Positions 1 to 8,988 of a DNA stretch of 62,829 nt are shown piece after piece (positions within the stretch are counted from its first letter, which is position 1; every line of letters begins with the position of its first letter). The notes under the pieces were generated by a model. That model had not been told where the DNA came from, did no database searches, and saw only the letters and a list, made by a program, of their open reading frames with translations. Origin of the DNA: Paenibacillus xerothermodurans (GTDB taxonomy: Bacteria > Bacillota > Bacilli > Paenibacillales > NBRC-103111); NCBI RefSeq assembly GCF_002220865.2, contig NZ_NHRJ02000020.1:1-62829 (forward strand), given 5' to 3'. The position numbers and the translations under genes were made by a program.

Positions 1-79
1 ACGACGAGGTTGATAGGTTCGGGGTGGAAGCACGGTAACGTGTGCAGCTGACGAATACTAATCGGTCGAGGGCTTATCC
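1..79 (+). rRNA. 23S ribosomal RNA, 3' end (partial)
   Basis: The first ~80 bases match the conserved 3' terminus of bacterial 23S rRNA, including the segment reading CTAATCGGTCGAGG near positions 57-71. The gene begins outside the window. The exact 3' end is estimated from the usual end shortly after this motif. A 5S gene follows on the same strand after about 150 bases, with no tRNA between, so this is the distal end of an rrn operon transcribed rightwards. Confidence 0.95.
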
Positions 80-232
80 AACTTACTGTCATGCCAACAC
101 GCATGCACAGAGCAAGCGTTGCTCACGCTGTTGTTTCGGTTCTAGTTTTCAGGGTGCATGACGCAATCCGATGTGTGAGGAGCTGGCTTTAGCAGCACGG
201 CTACCATCCGGGAACCTGAATGAAATGAATAC

Positions 233-350
233 GTTTGGTGATGATGGCGGAGGGGAACCACACGTTCCCATCTCGAACACGACCGTTAAGCCCTCCAGCG
301 CCGATGGTACTTAGACCGCAGGGTCTTGGGAGAGTAGGACGTTGCCAAGC
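233..350 (+). rRNA. rrf: 5S ribosomal RNA
   Basis: The ~118-nt sequence carries the 5S hallmarks: a terminal stem pairing GTTTGG at the 5' end with CCAAGC at the 3' end, the GATGGCGGAGGGG block, the CCCATCTCGAACAC loop and the GAGAGTAGGACGTTGCC 3' arm. It lies downstream of 23S and just before a strong terminator, as expected for the last gene of an rrn operon. Confidence 0.95.
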
Positions 351-360
351 AAACAAACAA

Positions 361-392
361 GCCGCTTTGGATGAATCCAAAGCGGTTTTTTT
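361..392 (+). terminator. Rho-independent terminator of the rRNA operon
   Basis: A 9-10 bp GC-rich stem (GCCGCTTTGG paired with CCAAAGCGG) with a short loop is followed by a run of T. It lies ten bases after the 5S gene and ends the upstream rrn operon. Confidence 0.9.
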
Positions 393-697
393 ATATTTCC
401 CTTCGAACGTTCATACCGTTGTGCGGGCACACGATGTGACTGTGCTTCTGCACGTGGGGCTGCGTGTGGTACGGGGGTTTAGCACTTGTTGCTTATTATG
501 CTTCGTGGTTAATACAGGCACAAGCCATGATTCTGTTAGCAAACCCAGCAAACCGGACGTACGCTAGCGGAAACTGGTAACTGGCTAGGAAGTGAACGCC
601 GGCTGCCTTAGGTTTTGTATAGCGGTTTCGATCCAGATGGATAATAAGCTGTAGCTAAGCATGGCTAGATCTGTAATACGAAGAGGAGATGACGAAA
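393..697. other. Intergenic spacer without recognisable gene
   Basis: About 300 bases between the rRNA terminator and the first protein gene. Small open frames exist but lack a ribosome binding site or recognisable protein character. A promoter for the next gene is presumably here, but I could not assign one convincingly. Confidence 0.5.
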
Positions 698-1546
698 ATG
701 AGGCTTTGGATCTCATCGTTTGTTATAACTTTGCTGCTTATAGCAGAGTTGGCTGTCAGTGTCGAGGCGAGCGCAAGCACAGGTACGGCAGCTGCTATGT
801 CCACTGGCGCTCCGGCCAGCGATGGCCGGAGCGCAGGCGCCGGCGTGGGCGCTGCGATGTCCTCAGGCCCGGCGCCGGGCGGTGGCACGAGCGCACGAGC
901 AACCGTGGCATGCTCGGTGTCCGCTGGTCCGGCCGTGAGCAGTGACACGAGCGCACGCCCAACGACGGCCGCTACAATACTCTGTGCTCCGGACGTGAGC
1001 AGTGACATGAGCGCACGCCCGACAACGGCCGCCACAATGCTCTCTGCCCCGGCCGTCAGCACAGACACGCGTACGAGCGCACGCGCAACAACGACCACTG
1101 CAATGCTCTCTGGCCTGACCGTGAGCAGTGGCAAGACGTCAAGCACAGCAACAGCTGAGACGCCCGTGAGCCGAGCCTTGAGCATTGCCGCCTCAGTCAG
1201 CCGCATGTCGGCTGTCGCGGTTGACGAGGATTCATCGGACGTAGAGGCGCAATATCGGTCCGGCAGGGGGTCGTATCGCAACCCCGGTTTCAACCGTGGG
1301 GGCGTGAATAGAAATCCCGGCGCGCGCCAGCCCAACTATCCGCCGCGGGCCGGCGGTGGCTGGGGCGGCTTCTTTGGGGGAATCGCTCTCGGCACGGTAC
1401 TTGGCACATTGTTTAACCCGTTTGCGTTTATGGGCTATGGCCCTGGTGCAGGGTCGCCGCTATCATTTATCGCGCTGTTATTTTGGGCTGGGGTCATCTA
1501 TGTGATTTACCGGATCGTCCGACGGCCTAGAAAGCAGCTTCCGTAG
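698..1546 (+). CDS. Secreted or membrane-anchored protein with 20-residue tandem repeats and Gly-rich C-terminal membrane domain
   Basis: 282 residues. AGGAG at 684-688 sits nine bases before ATG 698, which I prefer to the in-frame ATG at 689 that touches the Shine-Dalgarno. Residues 4-22 form a signal peptide or N-terminal anchor. Residues ~38-140 hold five imperfect 20-residue units rich in Ser, Ala and Thr, typified by VSSDTSARPTTAATIL; one unit is 22 residues. A basic Gly/Asn/Pro-rich linker (~185-220) follows, then a GGGWGGFFGG glycine segment and a hydrophobic helix (~256-272) with a basic tail. The C-terminal layout recalls Gly-rich Tim44-like surface proteins of bacilli, but I do not recognise the family, and the function is unknown. 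The antisense open frame over the repeats is a shadow caused by their composition. Confidence 0.7.
   Translation: MRLWISSFVITLLLIAELAVSVEASASTGTAAAMSTGAPASDGRSAGAGVGAAMSSGPAPGGGTSARATVACSVSAGPAVSSDTSARPTTAATILCAPDVSSDMSARPTTAATMLSAPAVSTDTRTSARATTTTAMLSGLTVSSGKTSSTATAETPVSRALSIAASVSRMSAVAVDEDSSDVEAQYRSGRGSYRNPGFNRGGVNRNPGARQPNYPPRAGGGWGGFFGGIALGTVLGTLFNPFAFMGYGPGAGSPLSFIALLFWAGVIYVIYRIVRRPRKQLP
815..1120 (+). repeat. In-frame ~60-bp tandem repeat (five units)
   Basis: Units begin near 815, 875, 935, 995 and 1055. Spacing is 60 bp four times, then 66 bp, so the reading frame is preserved and each unit encodes 20 (once 22) residues. The core shared by the third and fourth units includes GTGAGCAGTGACA and GAGCGCACGCCC. 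The outer units are more diverged, consistent with an ageing minisatellite. Confidence 0.75.
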
Positions 1547-1679
1547 AACATTGGGGGTACAACAATGGCCGCAGAACAAGCACCGCAGCGCAATGGCCGC
1601 AGAACAAGCGCCGTCGAACAACTGCCATCACTGCGCGTAGCAGGAGGTCCTGCCAGTTGATCTTCAAAAAAACCGGCGG

Positions 1680-2066
1680 CCGTGTGCCGGCGCAAGCGGA
1701 ACGGCATTATAAACCGGGGCAGCATGACCCCGAGGTGCACAAACATCAGGTGCGCAAGCACGTACGGCGAGAGCCAAGGCTAGAAGCAGGCGCACAGGAC
1801 AACGGTGACCCACAGCAAATGTACATACAGCGCCAGTAATCTTCGCAGCGGGCTATCACCATGGCACGTTATCCAATCCACGCAATCGATGGCTGAAAGC
1901 GCATTGCACCAGCGGCCGCCTTCTCTTTTAGATGAAAATACAAAAACGTCAATAGCATATACACAAACTCAATCATGATCATGCTAGCCGACAGTACGAA
2001 CGGCCGACGGCGTGGCAGATCCCAGATGAAATACAGCGCTAGAACGGCCGCAAATGAGCACGGCAT
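1680..2066 (-). pseudogene. Remnant of a polytopic membrane protein gene
   Basis: On the minus strand, a frame starting at 2066 encodes two hydrophobic helices (FVLSASMIMIEFVYMLL is typical) and stops near 1869. A different frame then continues with two more hydrophobic stretches (LLALYVHLLWVTVVL and VLAHLMFVHLGVML) interrupted by one in-frame TAG near 1780. Joining them by one frameshift near 1865 gives a plausible four-helix protein without other interruption. There is no Shine-Dalgarno before 2066. I do not recognise the family. Two separate chance frames are the alternative. Confidence 0.3.
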
Positions 2067-2290
2067 AAGCTAGCTATGGCTAACTCGCTGCAGCAGGCTG
2101 ATACTGCTACACCGTCGAGTCCTCGGCTAATCGCTGCTGCCTCATCATAAGCTCACGCGTCCATTCGTGCAATTTAGTTCGATCATTTATATCGGCAGGG
2201 CAGGCGGGACAGATGAGCCTCGCATTTTCCTTATGGAGACCATCACTCGGAACACTGTACAAGCTAGTTTCATAAAAATATAGCAGCAAC

Positions 2291-2320
2291 GTTTATATTG
2301 AGAGAATGCGGACAATACTG
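2291..2320 (+). promoter_or_regulatory. Candidate forespore (sigma-F/sigma-G) promoter of csfB
   Basis: GTTTA at 2291-2295 is followed 14-17 bases later by GGACAATACT. This resembles the -35 GYWTA and the AT-rich -10 of sigma-F/sigma-G promoters, though the -10 fits imperfectly. In B. subtilis csfB is transcribed by sigma-F and sigma-G, which is why the site was considered. Confidence 0.35.
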
Positions 2321-2349
2321 ATAGAAAACAAGAATAGAGGTGAAAGTCC

Positions 2350-2547
2350 ATGGGCGACGTGTTGCAGAGGCCTCTAACCCACAACTGCATCATCTGTGGT
2401 CAAAAGAAAGAGCACGGCATTATGATAATTACTGAGTTTATATGTGACGAATGTGAACACGAGATGGTACAAACAGATGTAAAGGATGCCAAATACTCGT
2501 TTTACATCCACCAAATGAAGCGAATCTTCTATAAAAAAGACGCGTAG
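2350..2547 (+). CDS. csfB: Anti-sigma-G factor Gin (CsfB)
   Basis: 65 residues, start ATG after the Shine-Dalgarno GAGGTG. The small protein has two zinc-ligand pairs, CIICG near residues 18-22 and CDEC near 32-36, the arrangement of Gin/CsfB. In B. subtilis Gin is made in the forespore under sigma-F, inhibits sigma-G until engulfment is complete and also acts on sigma-E. It heads this syntenic block just as csfB does in B. subtilis, but yaaO follows directly without xpaC and yaaN. A strong terminator follows, so it is monocistronic. Identification rests on the cysteine pattern, size and context. Confidence 0.88.
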   Translation: MGDVLQRPLTHNCIICGQKKEHGIMIITEFICDECEHEMVQTDVKDAKYSFYIHQMKRIFYKKDA

Positions 2548-2563
2548 ACGGTCTATGAAAAAA

Positions 2564-2598
2564 ATGCTCTCACCGGGCGGTTGGTGAGAGCATTTTTG
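2564..2598 (+). terminator. Terminator after csfB
   Basis: An 11-bp perfect stem (ATGCTCTCACC with GGTGAGAGCAT), an eight-base loop and T5 separate csfB from yaaO. Confidence 0.9.
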
Positions 2599-2653
2599 TT
2601 TGTTACAATAGGATCAATATCTTTTTGATCAGCATCATAGGGAGAACAACGAT

Positions 2654-4138
2654 ATGAATAAATTTGAAGCTCCACTGTTTGACCGATTGGTCACGCACGC
2701 AAAAGGCGACAACATTAGTTTTCATGTTCCCGGTCATAAATCGGGCCGAGGCTTGGACGAGCCCGCCCTAGCCTATTATAAATCTTTACTTAAGCTAGAT
2801 ATGACGGAGATATCTGGTTTGGATGACCTTCACCATCCGGAAGAAGTAATTTTTGAAGCTCAACGCTTGGCGGCCGACTGTTTTGGCGCTGACGAAACAT
2901 TTTTTCTAGTGAATGGCAGTACGGTGGGTAATTTGGCCATGATAATGAGTGTGTGCCGGAGAGGAGAACTGCTGCTGGTCCAACGGGATGTGCATAAATC
3001 AGTGATTCATGGTCTCATGCTGGCGGGTGCACGGGCGGTGTTTTTGAATCCCGAGATCGATCCGGTGAGCGGCGTAACCCTTGGGCTTAAGGCAGAGTCT
3101 GTTCGGCTGGCGCTGCACAAGTATCCTGAAGCCAAAGGTTTACTTGTGACACGCCCAAGCTATTATGGAACTGCCATGGCGTTAGAGCCGATAGCTGCGG
3201 TGCTGCACGAGCAGGATAAACTGCTTTTGGTGGACGAGGCGCATGGTGCCCATTTCGGATTTCATGCCGCCCTGCCGGTTTCTGCCCTGGCGTGTGGAGC
3301 GGATGCGGTAGTGCAATCTACACATAAACTGCTTACGTCTATGACGATGGGTGCCATGCTGCACGTTCAAGGTGATTTGATCGATCGCAAAGAAATTAAA
3401 CGATTTTTAACAATGCTGCAGAGCTCGAGTCCTTCGTATCCGCTGATGGCCAGCCTGGATGTGAGCCGCCGGCAAATGCACACGCAAGGGGAAAAGCTGC
3501 TGTCCCAGGGTCTCGCGGTGGTACAGCAATTCAGGGACCGGATAAGTGCACTTCCCCGATTCGCTATAAAACAGCCTGTGGACGAACAGTATGGGGTGCG
3601 CCAGGATCCGTTTAAGGTAGTGATAGAAGACAGCTGTGGTCTGCTCAGCGGTTTTGAACTTAAGGATGCGTTGGAAAGTCGAGGATGTTACGTGGAATTG
3701 GCGGACCCCCGGGCAATACTGCTAGTCTTCAGTCTAGCTTCTAGCGCACAAGATGTGGAACGGCTGATAGCCGCCATGGAAGATATAATTTCGACCGATG
3801 TCGGGGCACAACACGTTACAGAGGGTACGCTCACCGCGCAGCATGGTTTTTCATCCTCTGCCCTGCCGGAAATATCCGAACCGGTGTTATTTGGCGAGTA
3901 TGAATCTAAGCACAAAGGCAACGCCAGTTTGCCTCTGGACGAGGCGGTCGGTATGCTTTCCGCAGAAATGGTCGTGCCCTACCCGCCCGGCATTCCCGTG
4001 CTATGTCCTGGTGAACGGATTTCCGAAGACGTGGTGCGCTATCTGGCACAGCTCGTTGCGATGGGCGCCCGAGTGCATGGTCTTGTGCAAGGTGACATGA
4101 CCATGCTTTCGGTGCTCATTGCAGTAAAGGACCAATAA
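2654..4138 (+). CDS. yaaO: Orn/Lys/Arg decarboxylase family protein (YaaO)
   Basis: 494 residues, PLP-dependent fold type I. HVPGHKSG (~24-31) is the family N-terminal signature; DEAHGAH (~195-201) supplies the PLP-contacting Asp, and STHKLL (~224-229) contains the Schiff-base lysine. The C-terminal ~120 residues form the usual extra decarboxylase domain, with PYPPGIPVLCPGE near 440-452. B. subtilis YaaO is of this family, related to arginine decarboxylase SpeA; the substrate is not settled by sequence. Start ATG follows AGGGAG. It has its own transcription unit boundary upstream (csfB terminator) and lies 42 bases before tmk. Confidence 0.93.
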   Translation: MNKFEAPLFDRLVTHAKGDNISFHVPGHKSGRGLDEPALAYYKSLLKLDMTEISGLDDLHHPEEVIFEAQRLAADCFGADETFFLVNGSTVGNLAMIMSVCRRGELLLVQRDVHKSVIHGLMLAGARAVFLNPEIDPVSGVTLGLKAESVRLALHKYPEAKGLLVTRPSYYGTAMALEPIAAVLHEQDKLLLVDEAHGAHFGFHAALPVSALACGADAVVQSTHKLLTSMTMGAMLHVQGDLIDRKEIKRFLTMLQSSSPSYPLMASLDVSRRQMHTQGEKLLSQGLAVVQQFRDRISALPRFAIKQPVDEQYGVRQDPFKVVIEDSCGLLSGFELKDALESRGCYVELADPRAILLVFSLASSAQDVERLIAAMEDIISTDVGAQHVTEGTLTAQHGFSSSALPEISEPVLFGEYESKHKGNASLPLDEAVGMLSAEMVVPYPPGIPVLCPGERISEDVVRYLAQLVAMGARVHGLVQGDMTMLSVLIAVKDQ

Positions 4139-4180
4139 GGTATACTAGATATAACAACGTGGGAGAGGGAGAAGTTGTAA

Positions 4181-4819
4181 GTGGAACGTGGTTGCTTTAT
4201 TACATTTGAAGGCGGCGAGGGCGCAGGTAAAACAACGTTGATCGAGCGGTTGTCCGCGGATTGGACGCATGCAGGGCGCCAGGTTACTTTGACGAGGGAG
4301 CCGGGTGGCGTGGACATAGCGGAACAGATTCGCAATGTGATTCTCAACGTGGAAAATACACGCATGGACGGACGGACCGAAGCTCTGCTTTACGCAGCCG
4401 CGCGCCGGCAGCATTTGGTGGAGAAAGTGCTTCCTGCACTTGAGCGGGGGGAGATCGTGCTATGCGACCGGTTCATCGACAGCAGCTTGGCTTACCAGGG
4501 GCATGCCCGGGGGCTGGGTATTGATCAAGTGTATTCCATCAACCGGTTTGCCATCGATGATATGATGCCTGATGTGACTGTCTACCTGGACCTTCCGCCT
4601 GAGGTCGGACTAGCACGTATTAGCCGTGACGGGCAAAGAGAACAGAATCGTCTGGACGTGGAACAGCTCTCTTTTCATAGGCGGGTCCGGGAGGGTTACC
4701 TCAAATTGGCGGAGCAATTTTCAAATAGAATCGTGACGATTGATGCTTCCGGTGATTCGGACAACGTATATACCCGAATTAAATCACAATTGGAAATTAG
4801 GCTGCGGCTGGGCAGATAA
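4181..4819 (+). CDS. tmk: Thymidylate kinase
   Basis: 212 residues, GTG start after GGGAGAGGGAG. It phosphorylates dTMP to dTDP for DNA synthesis. The Walker [10 protein letters not shown] (~11-19), the DR(F/Y) motif in [14 protein letters not shown] (~92-105) and the REPGG loop (~37-41) are all present, and length is normal. It lies close behind yaaO and upstream of darA and holB, the usual Firmicute order. Confidence 0.97.
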   Translation: MERGCFITFEGGEGAGKTTLIERLSADWTHAGRQVTLTREPGGVDIAEQIRNVILNVENTRMDGRTEALLYAAARRQHLVEKVLPALERGEIVLCDRFIDSSLAYQGHARGLGIDQVYSINRFAIDDMMPDVTVYLDLPPEVGLARISRDGQREQNRLDVEQLSFHRRVREGYLKLAEQFSNRIVTIDASGDSDNVYTRIKSQLEIRLRLGR

Positions 4820-5437
<618 letters not shown>

Positions 5438-5459
5438 ATAAGAAAGGTTGGGACGCAGC

Positions 5460-5906
5460 GTGAAGATCAATCCGGGCTGGCGCCCTTTCGGCAAAGAAAT
5501 TCAACGTGGCGATAACACAGTCTCACAGCAGCTGCAGAGCAAGTCTTTTTTAGATATGATGCAGCAGCAGGACGAAAGGGCGTCGCAGGAACAGCTGCAG
5601 CGTGTTTTGCAGCAGATTCACATGCAAGGCGACCGACTTGCCAGATCGATGACGGTGAGAGAACTGCACCAATACAAGCTGCTCGTGAAGCAGTTTTTGG
5701 AAGAGACAGCGCGCCGCGGCATTCAGCTGCGAGATACGCGGGGCTGGGACCGCCGGGGCCGCTCCAAGCGGTACAAGCTCCTCGAAGAAATCGACCGAGA
5801 GCTGTTGTCGATGGCCGACGATATGCTGGAAACCGAGCAGGGTCGTATCGAACTGCTGCAAAAAGTCGGTGACATCAGGGGGATGCTGATCAATTTCAGC
5901 TTTTGA
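5460..5906 (+). CDS. yaaR: YaaR family protein (DUF327)
   Basis: 148 residues from GTG 5460, which is 12 bases after GAAAGG and gives the family-like start MKINPGW; the upstream in-frame TTG at 5448 abuts the Shine-Dalgarno and is less likely. The protein is Gln-rich and helical, with the conserved core MTVRELHQYKLLVKQFLEE in the middle and KVGDIRGMLINF at the C-terminus. Members lie next to darA and holB across spore formers. Function is unknown. Confidence 0.88.
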   Translation: MKINPGWRPFGKEIQRGDNTVSQQLQSKSFLDMMQQQDERASQEQLQRVLQQIHMQGDRLARSMTVRELHQYKLLVKQFLEETARRGIQLRDTRGWDRRGRSKRYKLLEEIDRELLSMADDMLETEQGRIELLQKVGDIRGMLINFSF

Positions 5907-5966
5907 TAGACTAATCATCTCACAAGAGGTTTTTATATAAATAGGAAAGGATTAAACAGGACAACA

Positions 5967-6944
5967 ATGTCTTTTCAATCCATACCAGGACAGGAACGCG
6001 TCAAACGTATTTTGCAAAACAGTCTTCGCACCGATAAAGTATCACATGCATACATTTTTTCAGGGCCGTCCGGTACGGGCCGCAGGGCGATGGCGAAGGT
6101 GTTTGCACAAGCCATTTACTGCAAGGTTCTTGCTGACGATGCCTGCGGCGAATGTCTGGATTGCCGCAAAGTCGAACATGGCAACCACCCGGATGTGCAT
6201 TGGATTCGGCCTGATGGCGCATCGATCAAAATAGAGCAAATTCGGGAGCTACAAAAGCAGTTGTCATACCGGGCAGGCGCCTCGGGCGTGAAAATGTATG
6301 TGCTAGAAGATGCAGATAAAATGACAGTGCAAGCTGCCAACAGCTTACTCAAATTTTTGGAGGAGCCCTCCTCGCGCGTCGTGGCGGTTATGATATCGGA
6401 TAACGGTCAAGCGTTGCTGCCGACGATCAGGTCGCGCGCGCAGTGGGTGCCTTTTGTGCCGCTGAGTCGGGAGTTGATGGTGCAGGCTCTTACCGGGGAA
6501 GGCCATTCGCCAGCGCTGATCCAAGCTGGAGTACGTTTAGCGGCAGGAACGGATGCGGCGCGGGATCTAATTCAGGGAAATGTGTTTGCAGAAATAAGAA
6601 ATCTAGTGATACAATTAACAAAGGAAAGCGTGACCCGACTGCCTACTGCGCTGTTAACAGCACAGCAGAAACTGACCAAATCCGAGCTATCAGATCATCT
6701 TCCATTGTTTATGGATTTACTGATCTTATGGTTGAAAGATATGGTGAGCTTAAGTCTTGGGAACAGGAATGACCTGGTATATGCCGATCAGACGAACTGG
6801 ATGGCCGGACAAGCCGGGTCTTATGATATGCAGCACTGGCTGAACTGCTTGGAGCAGGCGATCGAACTGCAAAAAAGACTTCGCTTTCATGCGAATGCTC
6901 AGCTGGTGCTTGAGAAGATGTTAATGCAACTGAAGGGGGTGTAA
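5967..6944 (+). CDS. holB: DNA polymerase III delta' subunit
   Basis: 325 residues, clamp-loader subunit of the replisome. HAYIFSGPSGTGRRAMA (~28-44) is the Walker A region, in which the usual lysine is Arg, fitting a non-hydrolysing delta' role. The zinc-module cysteines are present (C ~52, 60, 63 region: ACGECLDCRK), then the HPD motif, the SLLKFLEEP motif (~124-132) and SRAQ (sensor 1 region, ~153-156). The C-terminal third is helical. The stop is one base before ricT, so the two are transcribed together. Confidence 0.95.
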   Translation: MSFQSIPGQERVKRILQNSLRTDKVSHAYIFSGPSGTGRRAMAKVFAQAIYCKVLADDACGECLDCRKVEHGNHPDVHWIRPDGASIKIEQIRELQKQLSYRAGASGVKMYVLEDADKMTVQAANSLLKFLEEPSSRVVAVMISDNGQALLPTIRSRAQWVPFVPLSRELMVQALTGEGHSPALIQAGVRLAAGTDAARDLIQGNVFAEIRNLVIQLTKESVTRLPTALLTAQQKLTKSELSDHLPLFMDLLILWLKDMVSLSLGNRNDLVYADQTNWMAGQAGSYDMQHWLNCLEQAIELQKRLRFHANAQLVLEKMLMQLKGV

Positions 6945-6945
6945 A

Positions 6946-7749
6946 ATGTACTCGGTAGTTGGTGTACGCTTTAAAAAGGCGGGTAAAGTGTATTACTTTG
7001 ATCCCATCGATTTGCCGGTGGATAAGGATAGTTCCGTCATTGTTGAAACGGCGCGGGGTATCGAATATGGCAGGGTCGTGATTGGTAAACGCACAGTGCA
7101 AGAGTCGGACGTTGTACTGCCGTTGAAAAAGGTAATTCGCATTGCGGATGAAACCGATGCGAAGCTGGTCGAGGATAACAAGACCGCGGCGAAGAACGCT
7201 TTCGCGCTATGTCAGGATAAAATCAAAGATCATCAGCTGAAGATGAAGCTGGTAGATGTTGAATATACATTTGATCGTAATAAAATTATTTTTTACTTCA
7301 CGGCCGAGGGCCGGGTTGATTTTAGGGAATTGGTAAAAGATTTAGCGGGCGTGTTCCGCACAAGAATCGAGCTGCGACAAATCGGGGTGCGTGATGAGGC
7401 CAAAATGCTGGGCGGCATCGGACCGTGCGGTCGCATATTATGCTGTTCTTCGTTCTTAGGCGATTTTGAACCGGTATCGATCAAGATGGCTAAAGACCAA
7501 AACTTATCTTTAAATCCTACGAAAATTTCCGGGTTGTGCGGCCGGTTAATGTGCTGCTTGAAATATGAGCATGATAACTATGAAAGTGCTAAGGAAGATG
7601 TGCCAAGAGTGGGGAGCGACGTGATCACCTCATTGGGGAACGGCCGGGTCGTATCCTTAAACATCAGTCAACGCACTGCGAAGGTCCAGATTTATGAGTT
7701 GGGCAAAGTAATGGATCTTTCTTTTGACGACGTTGTAGCGCAGCATTAA
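6946..7749 (+). CDS. ricT: PSP1-domain protein RicT (YaaT)
   Basis: 267 residues. The PSP1 domain covers residues ~60-150. The cysteine-rich segment GGIGPCGRILCC (~158-170) and the later GLCGRLMCC (~193-201) are the ligands that bind Fe-S clusters in the RicAFT complex. In B. subtilis RicT works with RicA and RicF to stimulate RNase Y processing and to accelerate Spo0A phosphorylation, sporulation and competence. The ATG overlaps the holB terminus (TAAAATG arrangement). Confidence 0.95.
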   Translation: MYSVVGVRFKKAGKVYYFDPIDLPVDKDSSVIVETARGIEYGRVVIGKRTVQESDVVLPLKKVIRIADETDAKLVEDNKTAAKNAFALCQDKIKDHQLKMKLVDVEYTFDRNKIIFYFTAEGRVDFRELVKDLAGVFRTRIELRQIGVRDEAKMLGGIGPCGRILCCSSFLGDFEPVSIKMAKDQNLSLNPTKISGLCGRLMCCLKYEHDNYESAKEDVPRVGSDVITSLGNGRVVSLNISQRTAKVQIYELGKVMDLSFDDVVAQH

Positions 7750-7766
7750 GTTTCTGAGGTGAAGGT

Positions 7767-8123
7767 GTGGATAAACGAGATGTTTTTGTGCAGATCGATC
7801 AAATGGAAGAGCAAATGGGTGCGGTATACGCACAACTAGGCCAGATGAAGAGACAAATTGTCGAACTGCTGGAAGAGAACAAAAGGCTCAGCCTCGAAAA
7901 TCAACAGCTGCACAAGCTGCTGAAGCAGGACAAGCAAGAACCTCAGTCGGATGCCGTGCCTCCAATGCCGATCACCGCAGCCCAAGCCAAAGAACAGAGC
8001 AGCGTGGGATATGACAATTTAGCCCGGCTGTACCATGAAGGCTTCCATATATGTAATGTGTATTATGGTCATTTGCGCACGGAGGGCGACTGTCTGTTCT
8101 GTATGTCATTTTTAAATAAATAG
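7767..8123 (+). CDS. yabA: Replication initiation control protein YabA
   Basis: 118 residues from GTG after GAGGTGAAG. The N-terminal ~60 residues form the leucine-rich coiled coil for tetramerisation ([20 protein letters not shown] region). The C-terminal zinc module is intact: H and C in [10 protein letters not shown], then CLFC near the end. YabA binds DnaA and the DnaN clamp and limits initiation. It is 17 bases after ricT and ends before a terminator. Confidence 0.95.
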   Translation: MDKRDVFVQIDQMEEQMGAVYAQLGQMKRQIVELLEENKRLSLENQQLHKLLKQDKQEPQSDAVPPMPITAAQAKEQSSVGYDNLARLYHEGFHICNVYYGHLRTEGDCLFCMSFLNK

Positions 8124-8149
8124 CGAGAATTAGGACAAACCATACCGGG

Positions 8150-8183
8150 CCGTAGAGAAGCGTTACTTCTCTGCGGTTTTTTT
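8150..8183 (+). terminator. Terminator between yabA and trmN6
   Basis: An 11-bp stem (CCGTAGAGAAG with CTTCTCTGCGG), five-base loop and T8. It ends the yaaO-to-yabA unit, at least partly. The T-run lies just before the trmN6 ribosome binding site. Confidence 0.88.
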
Positions 8184-8205
8184 GGAGAAAAGGAAGCATT
8201 ATAAT

Positions 8206-8988
8206 ATGGATAAAGTGTCATTACTGCCCAGCGAGAGGCTGGACGATTTATTGACAGAGGGCTTGAAAATTATTCAAAGCGATGAAGTATTCAGCTTTTC
8301 AATGGACGCTGTGCTGCTGGCTCGGTTTTGCCATATCCCGCAGAAGGGCCGCATCGTTGACCTATGCACCGGTAACGGTGTCATTCCGCTGCTGCTGACA
8401 ACGAGGACGAAGGCGGCTATCACCGGCGTGGAGATCCAGGAACGGCTTGCAGATATGGCACAGCGGAATGTGGAGCTCAATGGGCTTGCGGAGCGGGTGA
8501 ACATTTTGCATAGGGATCTGTGCGGTATCGAAAAGGAGCTTGGGCACGGCAGCTATGATGTCGTAACGGTCAACCCTCCTTACTTGCCTGTATCCCAGGG
8601 TGACCAGAACATGAACCAGCATTTCGCTGCGGCACGGCACGAGGTGTTTTGCACGCTGGAAGATGTTGTGCGGACCAGCAGTTGTCTGGTGCGCAGCGGC
8701 GGGAGGGTTGCGATGGTGCATCGTCCCAGCAGGATGGTTGACATTTTTTGCACGATGCGCGCTCACATGTTAGAACCCAAGCGTGTCCGTTATGTACACC
8801 CGCGTGCGGGAGAAGAAGCTAATATGGTTTTAATCGAGGCGCTGAAGGATGGCAAACCGGAACTAAGGACGCTTCCCCCGTTGATCGTATATAAAAATAA
8901 GACGGAGTATTGCGACGAGCTATTCGAGGTGTATTACGGCAAACGGACTGAGCTGATCGAGACGCCGGAATCGGGGGAATCGCTATGA
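8206..8988 (+). CDS. trmN6: tRNA (adenine-N6)-methyltransferase-like protein (YabB/TrmN6)
   Basis: 260 residues from ATG 8206, nine bases after AGGAAG; an in-frame TTG at 8182 lies in the terminator T-run and is discounted. The SAM-binding motif is VDLCTGNGVIPLL (~47-59) and the catalytic N6-adenine motif is NPPY (~120-123). Length and motifs match YabB/TrmN6, which in E. coli modifies A37 of a tRNA-Val. The gene overlaps rsmI by four bases. The GIY-YIG gene yazA, which lies between them in B. subtilis, is missing. Confidence 0.9.
   Translation: MDKVSLLPSERLDDLLTEGLKIIQSDEVFSFSMDAVLLARFCHIPQKGRIVDLCTGNGVIPLLLTTRTKAAITGVEIQERLADMAQRNVELNGLAERVNILHRDLCGIEKELGHGSYDVVTVNPPYLPVSQGDQNMNQHFAAARHEVFCTLEDVVRTSSCLVRSGGRVAMVHRPSRMVDIFCTMRAHMLEPKRVRYVHPRAGEEANMVLIEALKDGKPELRTLPPLIVYKNKTEYCDELFEVYYGKRTELIETPESGESL

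Larger units (their letters stand above)
1547..2349. other. Gene-poor spacer with decayed sequence
   Basis: About 800 bases between the repeat protein and csfB hold no intact gene I can support. The left and middle part carries the broken minus-strand membrane-protein frame described separately; the last ~60 bases hold the candidate csfB promoter. B. subtilis has xpaC and yaaN between csfB and yaaO; neither is present on either side of csfB here. Confidence 0.5.

Noticed and set aside
655-1335. 226-codon minus-strand frame opposite the repeat protein
   Set aside because: Its repeats mirror the plus-strand repeat; there is no ribosome binding site, and the plus frame has a signal peptide, a Shine-Dalgarno and a membrane domain.
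2107-2393. Two minus-strand frames opposite the csfB region
   Set aside because: They overlap the csfB promoter and gene in antisense, have no binding site and no recognisable protein character.
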